The translations under genes and the position numbers were made by a program. The notes below the pieces were generated by a model that saw only the letters and a program-made list of their open reading frames with translations, was not told where the DNA came from and did no database searches. This document shows positions 36,274-47,141 of a stretch of DNA of 64,000 bases, piece by piece. This DNA comes from Paenibacillus gallinarum (lineage in GTDB: Bacteria; Bacillota; Bacilli; Paenibacillales; Paenibacillaceae), in assembly GCF_014836635.1 (NCBI RefSeq), contig NZ_JACSQL010000008.1, positions 185,044 through 249,043 of the forward strand. The letters are read 5' to 3'. How positions within the stretch are numbered: position 1 is the first letter of the stretch; each line of letters begins with the position of its first letter.

Positions 36274-37602
36274 ATGTTAAACCCGCCCTACGGACTTCGA
36301 TTTGATATTTATGAACGTGTTCAATTACCAGAACATGTTCCTGCTATTGCAGAGCTTGAAGAGATTGAACTCTATCCTCGAATACAGGTGATTACTGATC
36401 AGGAACACGCAGCTCTTCGGGGGCATCTGCTGTTGTCAGGTGTGTATATTGGTGAGAATAAGGAACAGGAAGGTTTGCAACACCTGATTCCGGTGGAGAT
36501 TACGATTCCGCTTAGCCGGGTTGCCTCTGTGGATGAGATCGCTGTTGAAATTGAGAATTTTGATGTCGATCTATTGTCTACAAGAAGCTTGAATATTACC
36601 GGGGTGTTGTCTCTCAGAGGAATTGAAGGGATTCAAACAGAGGAAACTCCTGCCTGGAATTCGGACGAATTTACGGTAGTACACACGAATTCTGCTTCTG
36701 AACAGGGGAATAGCGAACCAAAAGAGTATAGCGGATATAACCCATATCATCATGCTAGGGAAGATGGCGAAGCTTCATTTGAGCAAGAACGTACGAGTGA
36801 CGCTTCTCCCGTACCGCCTACATTTTATGCTCCTTATATAACACCGACTTCCACTCATAATGAGGGGCAGGAGGAGCGAGACGTTTGGAATCTCCCTTAT
36901 GAGACTCTATCTGTAGATGAAGGTTCTAATCAGCAGGAAGATTCTAATATAGAAGAGCAGAGAATAGAGAATCAAGAGAACTGGGAGCTAAGAGAGACAA
37001 AATATAATCAGGACGCGGAAGAAGAAAATTCTGCGACTGAGCTCTCTGCCGCGCCAGAAGTTTGGCATTTTGAAACGCCTGCGGAACCTGTTGTAAGTCT
37101 TCAAGAAGCAGAAACACCTATAGAAGAACAAGCTGCAGAATCTGCCACGATCCAGCGAGATGATCAGGAGATTACCTGGGAGGATGAGGGAGTCCTGCTT
37201 ACAGCAGATGTACCTCAGCCAGAGGCAGAAGATGAAAAACCGGAGCTGAAAGTTGCTTTTGGCAGTAAAAAAGAGAGTGATGCACCTGCTTCTGATTCGT
37301 ATGGGATTACCTCTCTTCTTCAGAAGAGCAAGAGAACGGAAGAGGTTCTACAGTTAGAAGAACAGATTTCAGTAGAAAAGCGTGAAGAAGAGCAGACAGA
37401 AGATGTACAGTGGAAAAACTTGTTTCTTGGCGGTAGTTCTGAGCAGACGCCATTCAAGAGGGTCAAGCTCTGTATAGTACAGCGGGAAGAAACCTTGGAT
37501 ACGATTGCAGATAGGTATCAACTAAGCACACGTGAGTTACAGCTGTATAATCGTTTATCCGAGCAGTCTATTGAAGAGGGACAGGTGCTTTACATTCCTT
37601 AA
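36274..37602 (+). CDS. spoVID: Stage VI sporulation protein D-like (LysM coat-assembly protein)
   Basis: A 442-residue protein. The N-terminal domain (about 1-130; GLRFDIYERVQLPEHVPAIA, GHLLLSGVYIGEN) matches the SpoVID morphogenetic domain. The central 250 residues are long, acidic and low in complexity (many Glu/Gln/Ser). The C-terminus (about 398-442) is a LysM domain (VQREETLDTIADRYQLSTRE, ending VLYIP). In B. subtilis SpoVID links coat proteins to the spore surface, and its gene also follows hemL. The start at 36274 has AAAGGAGG. No clear sigma-E promoter was found upstream. Confidence 0.85.
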   Translation: MLNPPYGLRFDIYERVQLPEHVPAIAELEEIELYPRIQVITDQEHAALRGHLLLSGVYIGENKEQEGLQHLIPVEITIPLSRVASVDEIAVEIENFDVDLLSTRSLNITGVLSLRGIEGIQTEETPAWNSDEFTVVHTNSASEQGNSEPKEYSGYNPYHHAREDGEASFEQERTSDASPVPPTFYAPYITPTSTHNEGQEERDVWNLPYETLSVDEGSNQQEDSNIEEQRIENQENWELRETKYNQDAEEENSATELSAAPEVWHFETPAEPVVSLQEAETPIEEQAAESATIQRDDQEITWEDEGVLLTADVPQPEAEDEKPELKVAFGSKKESDAPASDSYGITSLLQKSKRTEEVLQLEEQISVEKREEEQTEDVQWKNLFLGGSSEQTPFKRVKLCIVQREETLDTIADRYQLSTRELQLYNRLSEQSIEEGQVLYIP

Positions 37603-37837
37603 CAAATATTAAAATGAGGTGTTCTTGGACGTAATAACGACCAGGGACACTTTTTTATCATTATTTTGGCGTTACATAAAACTTAGCTATCATCCTGCTC
37701 CAGTCTTTCCCTATGCGGAAAATAGGTACTCGCCTGTTGACGAATTTAGGCTAGAAATGTATGATGTCTGTAGGATTGGGGATACAATGAATATAATTCA
37801 TTGTGGTTCGTATAGATCCCTTGAATTTACACATGGA

Positions 37838-38137
37838 ACAACGAAGAACGGGAGTAGTAAGCAGTGAACCCTTCAGAGAGTGGAATCGAGTGGTGTGAGA
37901 TTCCGCAGGATACTTTACTGATCCGAAGTCACCCGGGAGTTGCCCTTTTGAATGCTTTCGTATGCTTTGTACATAGAGAGCACTAGAATGTGGCCGGCTG
38001 CAGCCGTTATACTGCCTAACAAAGTGTCATATCAAGCCGCAAACTAAAGTTTGTGGTAATTATGTTTTGGTATGAAACAAAGGTGGTACCGCGAAAGAAT
38101 GACCTTTCGTCCTTTGAGGATGAAGGGTCTTTTTGTT
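37838..38137 (+). promoter_or_regulatory. Valine T-box riboswitch upstream of valS
   Basis: A classical tRNA-sensing leader. The AGTA (near 37854) and GAA (37925-37927) of the specifier-loop motif are present, with GTC (valine codon) at 37928-37930 as probable specifier. AGAGAG occurs in stem I. The conserved T-box AGGTGGTACCGCG is at 38081-38093. The terminator is GACCTTTCGTCC with GGATGAAGGGTC followed by a T-run (38101-38137). Uncharged tRNA-Val would favour the antiterminator and valS expression. No gene is seen in 37603-38197 apart from this. Confidence 0.93.
38101..38137 (+). terminator. Regulated terminator of the valS T-box
   Basis: GACCTTTCGTCC pairs with GGATGAAGGGTC, followed by TTTTTG and more T. 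The left arm overlaps the antiterminator pairing region. Confidence 0.88.
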
Positions 38138-38197
38138 TTTTTATCGTTACCGATGAAAAATAAATTTTGGATTTCTAAATTAACAGGAGGAATGTAT

Positions 38198-40876
38198 ATG
38201 TCTGAAGCAACAAACCAACCAAATCAATCCAATCAGACGGAAATGCCAACAACTTATGATCCGCATGCTGCGGAGCAGAAGTGGTATCCGTATTGGATGG
38301 AAAATAATTTCTTTAAAGCAGGTCAGCGCAAGGATGCGCAGCCTTTCACCATTGTAATTCCACCGCCAAACGTAACGGGTATGCTTCATATCGGTCATGC
38401 GCTGGACTTTACACTTCAGGATATTATTATCCGTGCGAAACGGATGCAAGGTTATGACGCGCTCTGGCTGCCAGGTTCTGACCATGCAGGGATTGCAACC
38501 CAAACCAAAGTAGAGCAAAAATTAAGAGAAGACGGGATTACTCGTTATGATCTCGGACGCGAAAAGTTCCTCGAGAAGGTATGGGACTGGAAAGAAGAAT
38601 ATAACAATACGATCCGTTCCCAATGGGCGAAAATGGGCTTGTCTCTTGACTACTCTCGTGAGCGTTTTACGCTGGATGAAGGGTTATCAAAAGCTGTACG
38701 CGAAGTGTTTGTTACACTGTATAATAAAGGCCTCATCTACCGCGGAAAACGTATCATTAACTGGGATCCGGCAGCACGTACTGCTTTATCTGATATTGAA
38801 GTTGAGTATAAAGAAGTACAAGGTCACTTATACCATCTGAAATATGAATTAAAAGACGGCAGTGGCTCCATTACCGTTGCAACGACGCGACCAGAAACCA
38901 TGCTTGGTGATACAGCAGTTGCGGTTCATCCCGAAGATGACCGTTACAAAGATATGATTGGCAAAGTACTTGTGCTGCCGATTATTGGCCGTGAAATTCC
39001 TGTAATTGCAGATGAATATGTAGAAAAAGAGTTCGGAAGCGGAGCGGTAAAAATTACGCCTGCGCATGATCCAAATGACTTTGAAGTCGGTCTTCGTCAC
39101 GACCTGCCGCAAATCACAGTCATGGATGAGACGGGCACCATGAACGAGGAAGCTGGTAAATATAAAGGCCTTGACCGTAGTGAGTGCCGTAAGCAGATTG
39201 TTGCTGACCTTAAGGAACTAGGTGTACTCATTAACATTGAAGACCATGTGCATCAAGTTGGTCATAGTGAGCGTTCAGGTGCTGTTGTAGAGCCTTATCT
39301 GTCTACACAGTGGTTTGTTGCGATGCAGCCGCTTGCGGAAAGAGCGATTGAAGCTCAGAAGAACGGAAAAGGGGTAAACTTTGTTCCAGATCGTTTTGAG
39401 AGAACGTATCTTCACTGGATTGAGAATGTTCGCGACTGGTGTATTTCTCGTCAGCTTTGGTGGGGACACCGTATTCCAGCGTGGTATTGTAATGCTTGCG
39501 GAGAGCTTCATGTTAGTCAGGAAGACCTCACGACTTGTACGAAATGTGGTTCTGCAGATCTTCGTCAAGATGAAGATGTTCTTGATACTTGGTTTAGTTC
39601 GGCGTTATGGCCTTTCTCTACTCTAGGCTGGCCTGAAGACGCAGAAGATCTGAAACGCTACTATCCAACGTCTGTGCTCGTAACTGGGTACGATATCATT
39701 TACTTCTGGGTAGCTCGAATGATCTTTACAGCGCTTGAATTTACGGATGAAATTCCGTTTAAAGATGTACTGATGCATGGTCTGGTACGGGATGCAGAAG
39801 GACGCAAAATGTCGAAATCGCTTGGCAACGGGGTAGATCCGCTTGAAGTTATTGAAAAATATGGAGCAGATGCAATGCGCTATATGATTTCAACAAGCAG
39901 CACACCAGGACAAGATCTTCGTTTCCGCTGGGAGCGTGTAGAACAAGCACGTAACTTTGCGAATAAAATTTGGAATGCTTCCCGTTTTGCTCTCATGAAT
40001 CTTGAAGGCATTAAATATGAGGACATTGACATTACAGGTGAACTATCCACGGCTGATCGCTGGATTCTGCATCGCCTAAATGAGACAGCAAGAGAAGTAA
40101 CTCGTCTTATGGACGCTTATGAATTTGGAGAAACCGGACGTGCGCTGTATAACTTCATATGGGATGATCTGTGTGACTGGTACATCGAATTCTCCAAATT
40201 GACGTTATATGGTGAAGATGAGCAGGCAAAACGTAAGACCCAGTCGGTACTTGCTTATGTACTGGATCGTACAATGCGTCTTATTCATCCGTTCATGCCA
40301 TTCATTTCAGAGGAAATTTGGCAGCATTTGCCGCATAAAGGAGAGACCATTACGCTTGCAGCATGGCCTGAATTTACCGAAGAACTTGTTAACGATCAGG
40401 CTGTAGCTGAGATGAATATGCTGATGGATCTCATTCGTGCTGTTCGTAATGTTCGTGCAGAAGTGAATGTACCGATGAGTAAGAAGATTGAAATGAATGT
40501 AAATGCAAGTAATGCGGATGCGCTGCAGATCATCGACAACAACCTTGTTTATGTTAGCAGATTCTGTAATACTTCCGATCTGACTACTGGTATTTCTTTA
40601 CCTACGCCGGAGAAAGCGATGACGGCAATTGTATCAGGTGCTGAAATTTATTTCCCGCTCGCAGGACTAATCGATATTGATCAGGAGATTGCTCGTCTTG
40701 AGAAAGAACGCGAGAATTTAGATAAAGAAGTGCTTCGCATTGAGAAAAAACTTGGCAATGAAGGCTTCGTATCCAAAGCACCAGCTAAAGTGATTGAAGA
40801 AGAACGTGCAAAACTTGCGGATTATTCTGATAAACGCAGTAAAGTTATTGCTCGTATTGCTGAACTACAAAGCTAA
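38198..40876 (+). CDS. valS: Valyl-tRNA synthetase
   Basis: An 892-residue class I aminoacyl-tRNA synthetase. HIGH is in [22 protein letters not shown] is in [16 protein letters not shown]. The editing domain ([17 protein letters not shown]) and the zinc-like Cys pairs CNACG and CTKCG are present, and a C-terminal coiled coil begins near 825. The start at ATG 38198 has AGGAGG; longer in-frame extensions run through the T-box terminator and are rejected. It is regulated by the valine T-box upstream. Confidence 0.97.
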   Translation: MSEATNQPNQSNQTEMPTTYDPHAAEQKWYPYWMENNFFKAGQRKDAQPFTIVIPPPNVTGMLHIGHALDFTLQDIIIRAKRMQGYDALWLPGSDHAGIATQTKVEQKLREDGITRYDLGREKFLEKVWDWKEEYNNTIRSQWAKMGLSLDYSRERFTLDEGLSKAVREVFVTLYNKGLIYRGKRIINWDPAARTALSDIEVEYKEVQGHLYHLKYELKDGSGSITVATTRPETMLGDTAVAVHPEDDRYKDMIGKVLVLPIIGREIPVIADEYVEKEFGSGAVKITPAHDPNDFEVGLRHDLPQITVMDETGTMNEEAGKYKGLDRSECRKQIVADLKELGVLINIEDHVHQVGHSERSGAVVEPYLSTQWFVAMQPLAERAIEAQKNGKGVNFVPDRFERTYLHWIENVRDWCISRQLWWGHRIPAWYCNACGELHVSQEDLTTCTKCGSADLRQDEDVLDTWFSSALWPFSTLGWPEDAEDLKRYYPTSVLVTGYDIIYFWVARMIFTALEFTDEIPFKDVLMHGLVRDAEGRKMSKSLGNGVDPLEVIEKYGADAMRYMISTSSTPGQDLRFRWERVEQARNFANKIWNASRFALMNLEGIKYEDIDITGELSTADRWILHRLNETAREVTRLMDAYEFGETGRALYNFIWDDLCDWYIEFSKLTLYGEDEQAKRKTQSVLAYVLDRTMRLIHPFMPFISEEIWQHLPHKGETITLAAWPEFTEELVNDQAVAEMNMLMDLIRAVRNVRAEVNVPMSKKIEMNVNASNADALQIIDNNLVYVSRFCNTSDLTTGISLPTPEKAMTAIVSGAEIYFPLAGLIDIDQEIARLEKERENLDKEVLRIEKKLGNEGFVSKAPAKVIEEERAKLADYSDKRSKVIARIAELQS

Positions 40877-40945
40877 TTCGGTTATAGTTTCGCGATATCC
40901 CTTAAAGAAAAGTCTCACAAATTTCGCAATCGGAGGGTGAAGAAA

Positions 40946-42322
40946 ATGTCTGAAAATACGGGAGCTGCTTGTGCAGCTCCTTTACAAACCTACAATGATG
41001 CAGTAGCTTGGATTAACAATCTTATTCCTTTTGGAATTAGACCGGGACTATCCCGGATTGAATTGTTATTATCCAAGCTGGGCGACCCTCATAAACATCT
41101 GAAATTCATTCATGTCGCGGGAACGAACGGAAAAGGATCGACTTGTGCCTTTCTGACTTCTACCCTTAGACAGGGCGGTTATGATGTAGGGACATTTACT
41201 TCTCCGTATATCACCAAGTTTACAAACCGTTTTCAGTATAATGAAGAAGACATCCCGGAAGACACTCTATTGCAGCTGGCTAACAAGCTGAAGCCTCTTG
41301 TGGAAGAAGTGGCTGCTACAGAACTTGGATCTCCGACGATGTTTGAGGTTGCGACAGCGCTCGCAATTCTGTATTATGCGGAGGTATGCTATCCCGATGT
41401 GGTAGTATGGGAGACTGGGCTTGGGGGAAGGCTTGATGTAACTAATGTCGTGACTCCTATCATTTCGGTGATTACGAATATTGGTTTTGACCATACCGAT
41501 ATTCTTGGGGATACGATTGAACAAATTACATCTGAAAAAGCAGGGATTATTAAACCCGGCGTCCCTGTTGTTACTACGGTTGAACAGCCGGAAGCAATTC
41601 GTATCATTCGTGAAACCTGTGCTAAGAAAAAATCAACCCTGTATGTTGCAGGTGAACAGTTTACTTATGAGCAACTTGAGGTTAATAAGAATGGTCAAAG
41701 ATTCCATTATAATGGACCGTTTCGTGAACTTGATGTGGAGCTGACAATGCAGGGCAAGCACCAAAGTGCAAATGCTGCCTGTGCTCTGATGACACTTGAA
41801 GTGCTGCGCCAGTACATGGCGTTCTATATGGAAGAGGAAGATTTGAAAAAAGGATTTCACAGAGCTTTCTGGGCCGGACGTTTTGAAAAAGTGTCCGATG
41901 ATCCACTTCTTATTTTGGATGGGGCACACAATCCGGAAGGTGCAGAAACACTTGCCAGAACGATAAAGGATTTGTATGCAGATCGGAAATTAATTTTAAT
42001 GATGGGCATGCTGGAGAATAAGCATCACAAATCATATTTACAGCATATACTGCCACTAGTGGATACGCTTATCCTGACTGAGCCTGATTTCCGTCGTAAA
42101 ATGGATGCGGCACAGTTAAAAAATATGGTAGAAGAGCTTCGTCCATCCTTTGCCAAACCAAACCTTGACATCATTGTAGAACCTTCATGGAAAAATGCAC
42201 TGAGCTTACTTAAGTTACGGACGGAAGCGGACGATCTGGGGATTGTGTCCGGCACTTTGTATTTAATTGCAGATGTTCGGGCCAGTCTTTTGCATCAAAC
42301 CGATTCTGAAAAAGGTTGGTGA
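40946..42322 (+). CDS. folC: Folylpolyglutamate synthase / dihydrofolate synthase
   Basis: A 458-residue Mur-ligase-fold enzyme that adds glutamate to folates. The N-terminal motif [17 protein letters not shown] and the P-loop [14 protein letters not shown] are clear; also [27 protein letters not shown] and [15 protein letters not shown]. The start ATG at 40946 has GGAGGGTG upstream. Valine tRNA synthetase and folC are consecutive as in B. subtilis. It is followed by murC after four bases. Confidence 0.95.
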   Translation: MSENTGAACAAPLQTYNDAVAWINNLIPFGIRPGLSRIELLLSKLGDPHKHLKFIHVAGTNGKGSTCAFLTSTLRQGGYDVGTFTSPYITKFTNRFQYNEEDIPEDTLLQLANKLKPLVEEVAATELGSPTMFEVATALAILYYAEVCYPDVVVWETGLGGRLDVTNVVTPIISVITNIGFDHTDILGDTIEQITSEKAGIIKPGVPVVTTVEQPEAIRIIRETCAKKKSTLYVAGEQFTYEQLEVNKNGQRFHYNGPFRELDVELTMQGKHQSANAACALMTLEVLRQYMAFYMEEEDLKKGFHRAFWAGRFEKVSDDPLLILDGAHNPEGAETLARTIKDLYADRKLILMMGMLENKHHKSYLQHILPLVDTLILTEPDFRRKMDAAQLKNMVEELRPSFAKPNLDIIVEPSWKNALSLLKLRTEADDLGIVSGTLYLIADVRASLLHQTDSEKGW

Positions 42323-42326
42323 AAAC

Positions 42327-43697
42327 TTGTTGAATACTACGGAACATGTACATTTTATCGGTATCGGCGGCTATGGGATGAGCGCCATTGCAAGAGTTAT
42401 GCTAGAGATGGGTTATACGGTAACAGGTTCGGATGTGGCATCCCAGGAGCTAACTGAAAAGCTCGCCGCAAAAGGAGCAAAAGTATATATCGGCCATACA
42501 GCGGAACAGGTACACGGCGCAGATTTAGTCGTTTATTCAACGGCTGCGACTGCGGACAATGTGGAACGTGTTGAAGCGGAACAATTAAAAATTCCGGTTC
42601 TTCATCGTGCACAAATGTTGGCACGTTTACTTAACGAGCGTAAGGGAGTTGCTGTTGCGGGAGCACATGGTAAGACAACGACTTCCTCAATGATCGCGCT
42701 TGTTATGGAAGAATGTGAAACAGATCCTACTTACATCATCGGTGGAGAGATTATGAACCTTGGTACGAATGCCAAGGCAGGTAAAGGCGATTGTGTCGTT
42801 GCTGAGGCAGATGAGAGTGATGGTTCATTCTTGCATTATCATCCTTGGATTGGGATTGTAACCAATCTGGAAGCCGACCATCTTGAAAACTACAATAACG
42901 ATTTTAACGAGCTGAAAAATGCTTATGTGAAGTTTTTAAATCAGGTAAAACCTGAGGGCTGTGCAATTGTTTGTGCAGATGATGAGAACATTCAGAGTAT
43001 TATGCCACAGCTCAAATCTAACATTATTACTTATGCAATTGATGCGGAAGCGGATTATACAGCAACGGATCTTATCCTTGGTGATCGTCATATTTCATTT
43101 ACGATGAATCATCGCGGAGCTCCGCTAGGCAAAGTAGAGCTATCTGTACCTGGTAAACATAATGTAAGCAATGCAATGGCAACGATTATCACTTGTTTAG
43201 AAGCAGGCATCCCTTTTGAATCCGTTGTGAAAGCAATCGTGAAATTCAGCGGTGCAAAACGCAGATTCCAGGTGCTTGGTGAAGCGCGCGATATTCTGAT
43301 TATCGATGATTATGCTCATCATCCTACAGAGATCGAAGCTACAATCAGTGCTGCAAAAGCGACAGGGAAACGGATTATTGCCGTATTCCAGCCGCAGCGT
43401 TATACGCGAACATTCTTCTTGCTAGATGCATTTAGTCGAGCTTTTGCTGAAGCAGATGAAGTCATTATTACGGATATTTTCTCTCCTGCCGGGGAGAAAC
43501 AAATTGAAGGGGTTCATTCCTCTAAATTGGTTGAGCTAATCAAGCAAAACAGTAATCCCAATGCAACCTACTTCCCGACAAAAGAGGATGTAGTTACAGA
43601 TTTGGAACACCGATTAAACCCAGGCGATCTAGTGTTAACTATGGGAGCAGGGGATATTTGGAAAGCTGGATATGAGCTGGCTAAAGGCTTGAAATAG
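42327..43697 (+). CDS. murC: UDP-N-acetylmuramate--L-alanine ligase
   Basis: A 456-residue cytoplasmic ligase that adds the first amino acid to UDP-MurNAc. The N-terminal [21 protein letters not shown], the ATP-binding [13 protein letters not shown] and [10 protein letters not shown] are visible. The start is taken as TTG 42327 (or 42330), just downstream of AAGGTTGG and the folC stop; no ATG is available before the conserved sequence. Its position next to folC, two enzymes of the same fold, differs from B. subtilis. A terminator follows. Confidence 0.94.
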   Translation: MLNTTEHVHFIGIGGYGMSAIARVMLEMGYTVTGSDVASQELTEKLAAKGAKVYIGHTAEQVHGADLVVYSTAATADNVERVEAEQLKIPVLHRAQMLARLLNERKGVAVAGAHGKTTTSSMIALVMEECETDPTYIIGGEIMNLGTNAKAGKGDCVVAEADESDGSFLHYHPWIGIVTNLEADHLENYNNDFNELKNAYVKFLNQVKPEGCAIVCADDENIQSIMPQLKSNIITYAIDAEADYTATDLILGDRHISFTMNHRGAPLGKVELSVPGKHNVSNAMATIITCLEAGIPFESVVKAIVKFSGAKRRFQVLGEARDILIIDDYAHHPTEIEATISAAKATGKRIIAVFQPQRYTRTFFLLDAFSRAFAEADEVIITDIFSPAGEKQIEGVHSSKLVELIKQNSNPNATYFPTKEDVVTDLEHRLNPGDLVLTMGAGDIWKAGYELAKGLK

Positions 43698-43718
43698 GCG
43701 ACTCGATAAGAACCATAA

Positions 43719-43763
43719 TAAAAAGCATCATTTCTGTGATAGGCAGAGATGGTGCTTTTTATG
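43719..43763 (+). terminator. Terminator of murC
   Basis: AAAAAGCATCATTTCT pairs imperfectly with AGAGATGGTGCTTTTT around a short loop. It overlaps the longest open frame of the next gene, which argues for a later start there. Confidence 0.75.
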
Positions 43764-43822
43764 CATATATCGCATGTTTCACACATATAGCTGATAAAAA
43801 GGACAAGGGAGGGGCTTACACC

Positions 43823-45127
43823 GTGAATAAGGCGAGAATGACCTTTCGTTTTGGTGAGGAATCTCAGAATACTTCTCATCAGCTTCCCAACCGCATAACA
43901 GAAAAAATAGAGTCTCCTCGTACTAATCAGAAGATTGCTTTGGGAACTGAAATAAATCCAATCTCGCTGGATCGTAGCGTCCCTCCACCTGAAACATATC
44001 ACCAGTTAGATGGGGAAAAAGATCGGTCAGGTTACAGTGAACAAAATCTTTCAGGATATCTTTCCGCAGAGCAGAAAGCGGGAAAGGAAGATACCTATTA
44101 CGGAAATTCGATCTATGATGATTGGGGTGAACCTTTTGGTCCCTATGCCGGTTCTTCGATGATCGAGAATAGGAGGCTTACCGAGGGCTCTTCTGCCAGG
44201 GAAGATAATGGGGATCCTTATGAGGATTTACCTATGCAGCATTATCCGGAGATAACCACTAAATCGTATTCTGTTCATCATCGAAAAACCCCAGGAGGAT
44301 GGAAAGTATTTGGTTCGGTAACTGCCGCGGTAATGACCGGTGTGTTATTTGGATTTGTAGCCATGTCTATGCTCGATTCTGAAACGAGTACAACTCCTCA
44401 GACTGTATCGGGAACGGCGGTAGGGACAGACCTTATATCTCCTACTGTAAATTCCCAGACACAGACGTTGGGAACGGAAACTCCCAATATCGCTAGCACT
44501 GCTGTATCCATACCAGGAGCGACTTATTTTATGCTTCAGTATGGTGTGTTCAGCATGGCAGAAGGTGCAAGTCAGGCAAAGAAAGAGCTCACCCAGGCAG
44601 GGATTGCAGCAGGAAGTGACCCAATGGATGAAGCGAGAGTATATGCAGGGGTATCTTCCAATCGGGAGGAAGCAAAGCTAATAAGTAATCAGCTGAAGAC
44701 AGAAGGAGTAGAGCTATACGTAAGAGAGATCTCTCTGCCTGCCGTTTCAGATGTGGTATTCATGGGGGATGCAGATGTGGTTAGTCCTTTTTTTGAAAAT
44801 AGCAGAGTACTTACTGACATGCTTGCTTCTTTATCAATCACTCATATTGGCGAGCAAGTTCAAACCGCTGTATCAAAGGACAAATTAAGCGAGATCTCGG
44901 ATGCACACCAGCGATTTACAAGCAGTGTTGGAGCGATCCATGCAGGACTCTCTGAGAACGGTAAGCAGATTGAACGGAAGATGGAGTCCTCAATGAGTAC
45001 TGCTATTAGTGCAGTTTTCGAATATAATAAAAATCCTAATAAAGAGCATATGTGGAAGGTACAGTCTGCTGTAATGGATTATATCCTTCAAGAAAAACAG
45101 CTGCTTGAGGTAATGAAACAAACATAA
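43823..45127 (+). CDS. spoIIB: SPOR-domain sporulation protein, SpoIIB-like
   Basis: A 434-residue single-pass membrane protein. The cytoplasmic N-terminal part (about 1-160) is hydrophilic. One membrane helix occurs near 165-190 (VFGSVTAAVMTGVLFGFVAM). A SPOR domain lies at about 235-310 (YFMLQYGVFSMAEGASQAKK; EGVELYVREISLP), then a helical tail. SPOR domains bind denuded peptidoglycan; in B. subtilis SpoIIB acts in polar septum remodelling and its gene precedes maf. GTG 43823 has GGGAGGGG upstream. Name by architecture and synteny. Confidence 0.75.
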   Translation: MNKARMTFRFGEESQNTSHQLPNRITEKIESPRTNQKIALGTEINPISLDRSVPPPETYHQLDGEKDRSGYSEQNLSGYLSAEQKAGKEDTYYGNSIYDDWGEPFGPYAGSSMIENRRLTEGSSAREDNGDPYEDLPMQHYPEITTKSYSVHHRKTPGGWKVFGSVTAAVMTGVLFGFVAMSMLDSETSTTPQTVSGTAVGTDLISPTVNSQTQTLGTETPNIASTAVSIPGATYFMLQYGVFSMAEGASQAKKELTQAGIAAGSDPMDEARVYAGVSSNREEAKLISNQLKTEGVELYVREISLPAVSDVVFMGDADVVSPFFENSRVLTDMLASLSITHIGEQVQTAVSKDKLSEISDAHQRFTSSVGAIHAGLSENGKQIERKMESSMSTAISAVFEYNKNPNKEHMWKVQSAVMDYILQEKQLLEVMKQT

Positions 45128-45248
45128 GGTGACCCTTTGGTCCGGCCGGGAAATGGAAATACTTCCCCAGGCCGGATTTGTATTTGTACTTACGCGTTGC
45201 TTCCCGTATAATAATGAAGGTGTCAAAATATGGCGAGGGAAGAGTACA

Positions 45249-45491
45249 ATGAAAAAAAATTTCGGCATGTTGTTACTGTTTCTGCTCCTGGGATGGCTGA
45301 TAGGAGCCTTCATAGCCAAGGGCCTAGAGCAATTCAAGGCTCTTTCTATTCTAACGAATACGACAACAATAAGTTGGTCGCCAAAAGCAAATTTCGACAT
45401 CATTAGTTATAACCTAAACATTCAATTGAAAATGAGCCTGCTTAGTCTGCTGGGTATGGTGTCAGCAATTTGGCTCTATCGCAAATTGTAA
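45249..45491 (+). CDS. DUF4321 domain-containing small membrane protein
   Basis: An 80-residue protein with two hydrophobic helices (about 5-25 and 58-77). It resembles the DUF4321 family found next to maf in many clostridia and bacilli. Function is unknown. The start ATG follows GAGGGAAGAG; the upstream open frame is unsupported. It lies between spoIIB and maf. Confidence 0.7.
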   Translation: MKKNFGMLLLFLLLGWLIGAFIAKGLEQFKALSILTNTTTISWSPKANFDIISYNLNIQLKMSLLSLLGMVSAIWLYRKL

Positions 45492-45594
45492 GCAGTATAT
45501 TCACTTTGCATATCTTAGCAGTTTTAAGTCAGTACAGAAAACGATTAAAACAGAGATGCTTATAGCATTATCGGTGAAGTAAGGAGTTATCCCT

Positions 45595-46212
45595 TTGAAA
45601 AAGCAGCAGAACCATCGAATCATTCTAGCCTCAACATCTCCACGTCGACGCGAACTTATTGCTTCACTTAGATTACCATTTGAAGTTGTTCCAAGTCATG
45701 TAGATGAGGACACACCAGCGGACTATACACCTGAACAAGTCGTTGAAGAATTAGCGCTTCGAAAGGCAAAGGCGGTCTATGATTCCTACGAAGCCAGTAT
45801 GGAGGGTGCAATAGTAGTCGGAAGCGACACCATTGTCGTAATGGATGGAATGATACTTGGTAAACCGAAGGATGAGGAAGACGCTTTTCGAATGTTAGGT
45901 ATGCTGCAGAATCGTACTCATGAGGTGTACTCCGGAGTGGCCTGCATATCGGGAGATACAGGGCGTATCATCGTAGATCATCGTAAGACAAAAGTGAAGA
46001 TGAAAGCACAAACGCATGAAGCAATTCGTGCCTACATTGCAACCAAAGAACCATTCGATAAGGCAGGATCCTATGCAATTCAAGGCATTGGTTCCGTTCT
46101 GGTTGAATCTATTGAAGGTTGTTATTTTAACGTTGTAGGTTTGCCATTGTCCTTGCTAAGCGAACAGCTTGCTGAGCTTGGTATGCATGTGCTTGCCATA
46201 GATGAAACGTAA
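45595..46212 (+). CDS. maf: Maf family nucleotide pyrophosphatase
   Basis: A 205-residue protein. The substrate-binding motif STSPRRRELI (about 13-22), GSDTIVVMDG and the catalytic region YIATKEPFDKAGSYAIQG are typical of Maf. Family members hydrolyse dTTP, UTP and some modified nucleotides and inhibit septation when overproduced. The start is TTG 45595 with AAGGAG upstream. It is 85 bp before radC. Confidence 0.94.
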   Translation: MKKQQNHRIILASTSPRRRELIASLRLPFEVVPSHVDEDTPADYTPEQVVEELALRKAKAVYDSYEASMEGAIVVGSDTIVVMDGMILGKPKDEEDAFRMLGMLQNRTHEVYSGVACISGDTGRIIVDHRKTKVKMKAQTHEAIRAYIATKEPFDKAGSYAIQGIGSVLVESIEGCYFNVVGLPLSLLSEQLAELGMHVLAIDET

Positions 46213-46297
46213 AATTAGATATTATTAGATTCAATTAGACCTTATAGATTCAAATGGTGGGGAAAGTTCTAGGTTTGTTTTTGAAAAGAGGGAAAAG

Positions 46298-46987
46298 ATG
46301 AGTTCGCCAGGGTACATGTTGCGCGACATCCCCCAAGAACAGCGCCCGAGAGAACGCATGCTTCATCATGGGGCGGGTGCACTTAGTCATGCGGAACTAT
46401 TAGCTATCTTACTAAGGACAGGAACTAGGCAGGAATCTGCTATACATGTTGCTCAGCGAATTCTGAGTGAAGCAGGTAGTCTTCGCAGTCTTGTTGATTT
46501 AACTATCGAGGAACTGGTACAAATTAAAGGTGTTGGTCCTGCCAAAGCTGTTCAGCTAAAAGCGGGAATTGAACTAGGACAAAGACTGTCTCAGTCAAGG
46601 TTGCCTAGTAGTCCAACAATACGAAGTCCAAGAGATGCAGCGGATTTATTGATGGAACAGCTTCGGTATTTGCAGAAAGAGCATTTTGTATGTCTGTTTC
46701 TGAACACCAAAAACCATGTAATAGCTCAGGAAACGCTCTCGATGGGCAGTCTTAATGCTGCTATTGTTCATCCAAGAGAAGTATTTCGTGCAGCGATCAA
46801 ATGCAGCAGCGCATCTCTGATTTGTGCACATAACCATCCCAGCGGCGATCCTACTCCAAGTCCGGAAGATATAAAGCTCACAAAGCGTCTTCTTGAGGCA
46901 GGAGAAATTGTAGGAATTGAGGTTTTGGATCATGTCGTGATCGGGGATGGGAAATTTGTGAGTTTGAAGGAACAAGGGTTCATATAA
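46298..46987 (+). CDS. radC: RadC family JAB/JAMM-domain protein
   Basis: A 229-residue protein. The N-terminal helix-hairpin-helix type region (IKGVGPAKAVQLKAGIELG) is followed by the MPN domain with the metal motif AHNHPSGDPTPSPED (about 173-187). The biological role is unsettled despite the DNA-repair name. It is conserved upstream of mreB in Bacillales. AGAGGG precedes the ATG. Confidence 0.94.
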   Translation: MSSPGYMLRDIPQEQRPRERMLHHGAGALSHAELLAILLRTGTRQESAIHVAQRILSEAGSLRSLVDLTIEELVQIKGVGPAKAVQLKAGIELGQRLSQSRLPSSPTIRSPRDAADLLMEQLRYLQKEHFVCLFLNTKNHVIAQETLSMGSLNAAIVHPREVFRAAIKCSSASLICAHNHPSGDPTPSPEDIKLTKRLLEAGEIVGIEVLDHVVIGDGKFVSLKEQGFI

Positions 46988-47141
46988 TATAATGTGGTAC
47001 GTTAACGGTTTATGAAGCGGAATAACAGGATACATACCTTGTGTTCTGATCTAGCTATTTATTGAATCGGATCATAAAGTTGCAGTTGCTCATGAAACAA
47101 GCAACGTTAATAATGCAGGGAAAAGAAAGGGAGATTACAGC

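Noticed and set aside
37619..37867. An 82-codon frame upstream of valS
   Set aside because: It has no binding site or recognisable product and runs into the T-box leader.
43736..43822. Upstream start for the SpoIIB-like protein
   Set aside because: It would begin inside the murC terminator, while GTG 43823 has a strong binding site.
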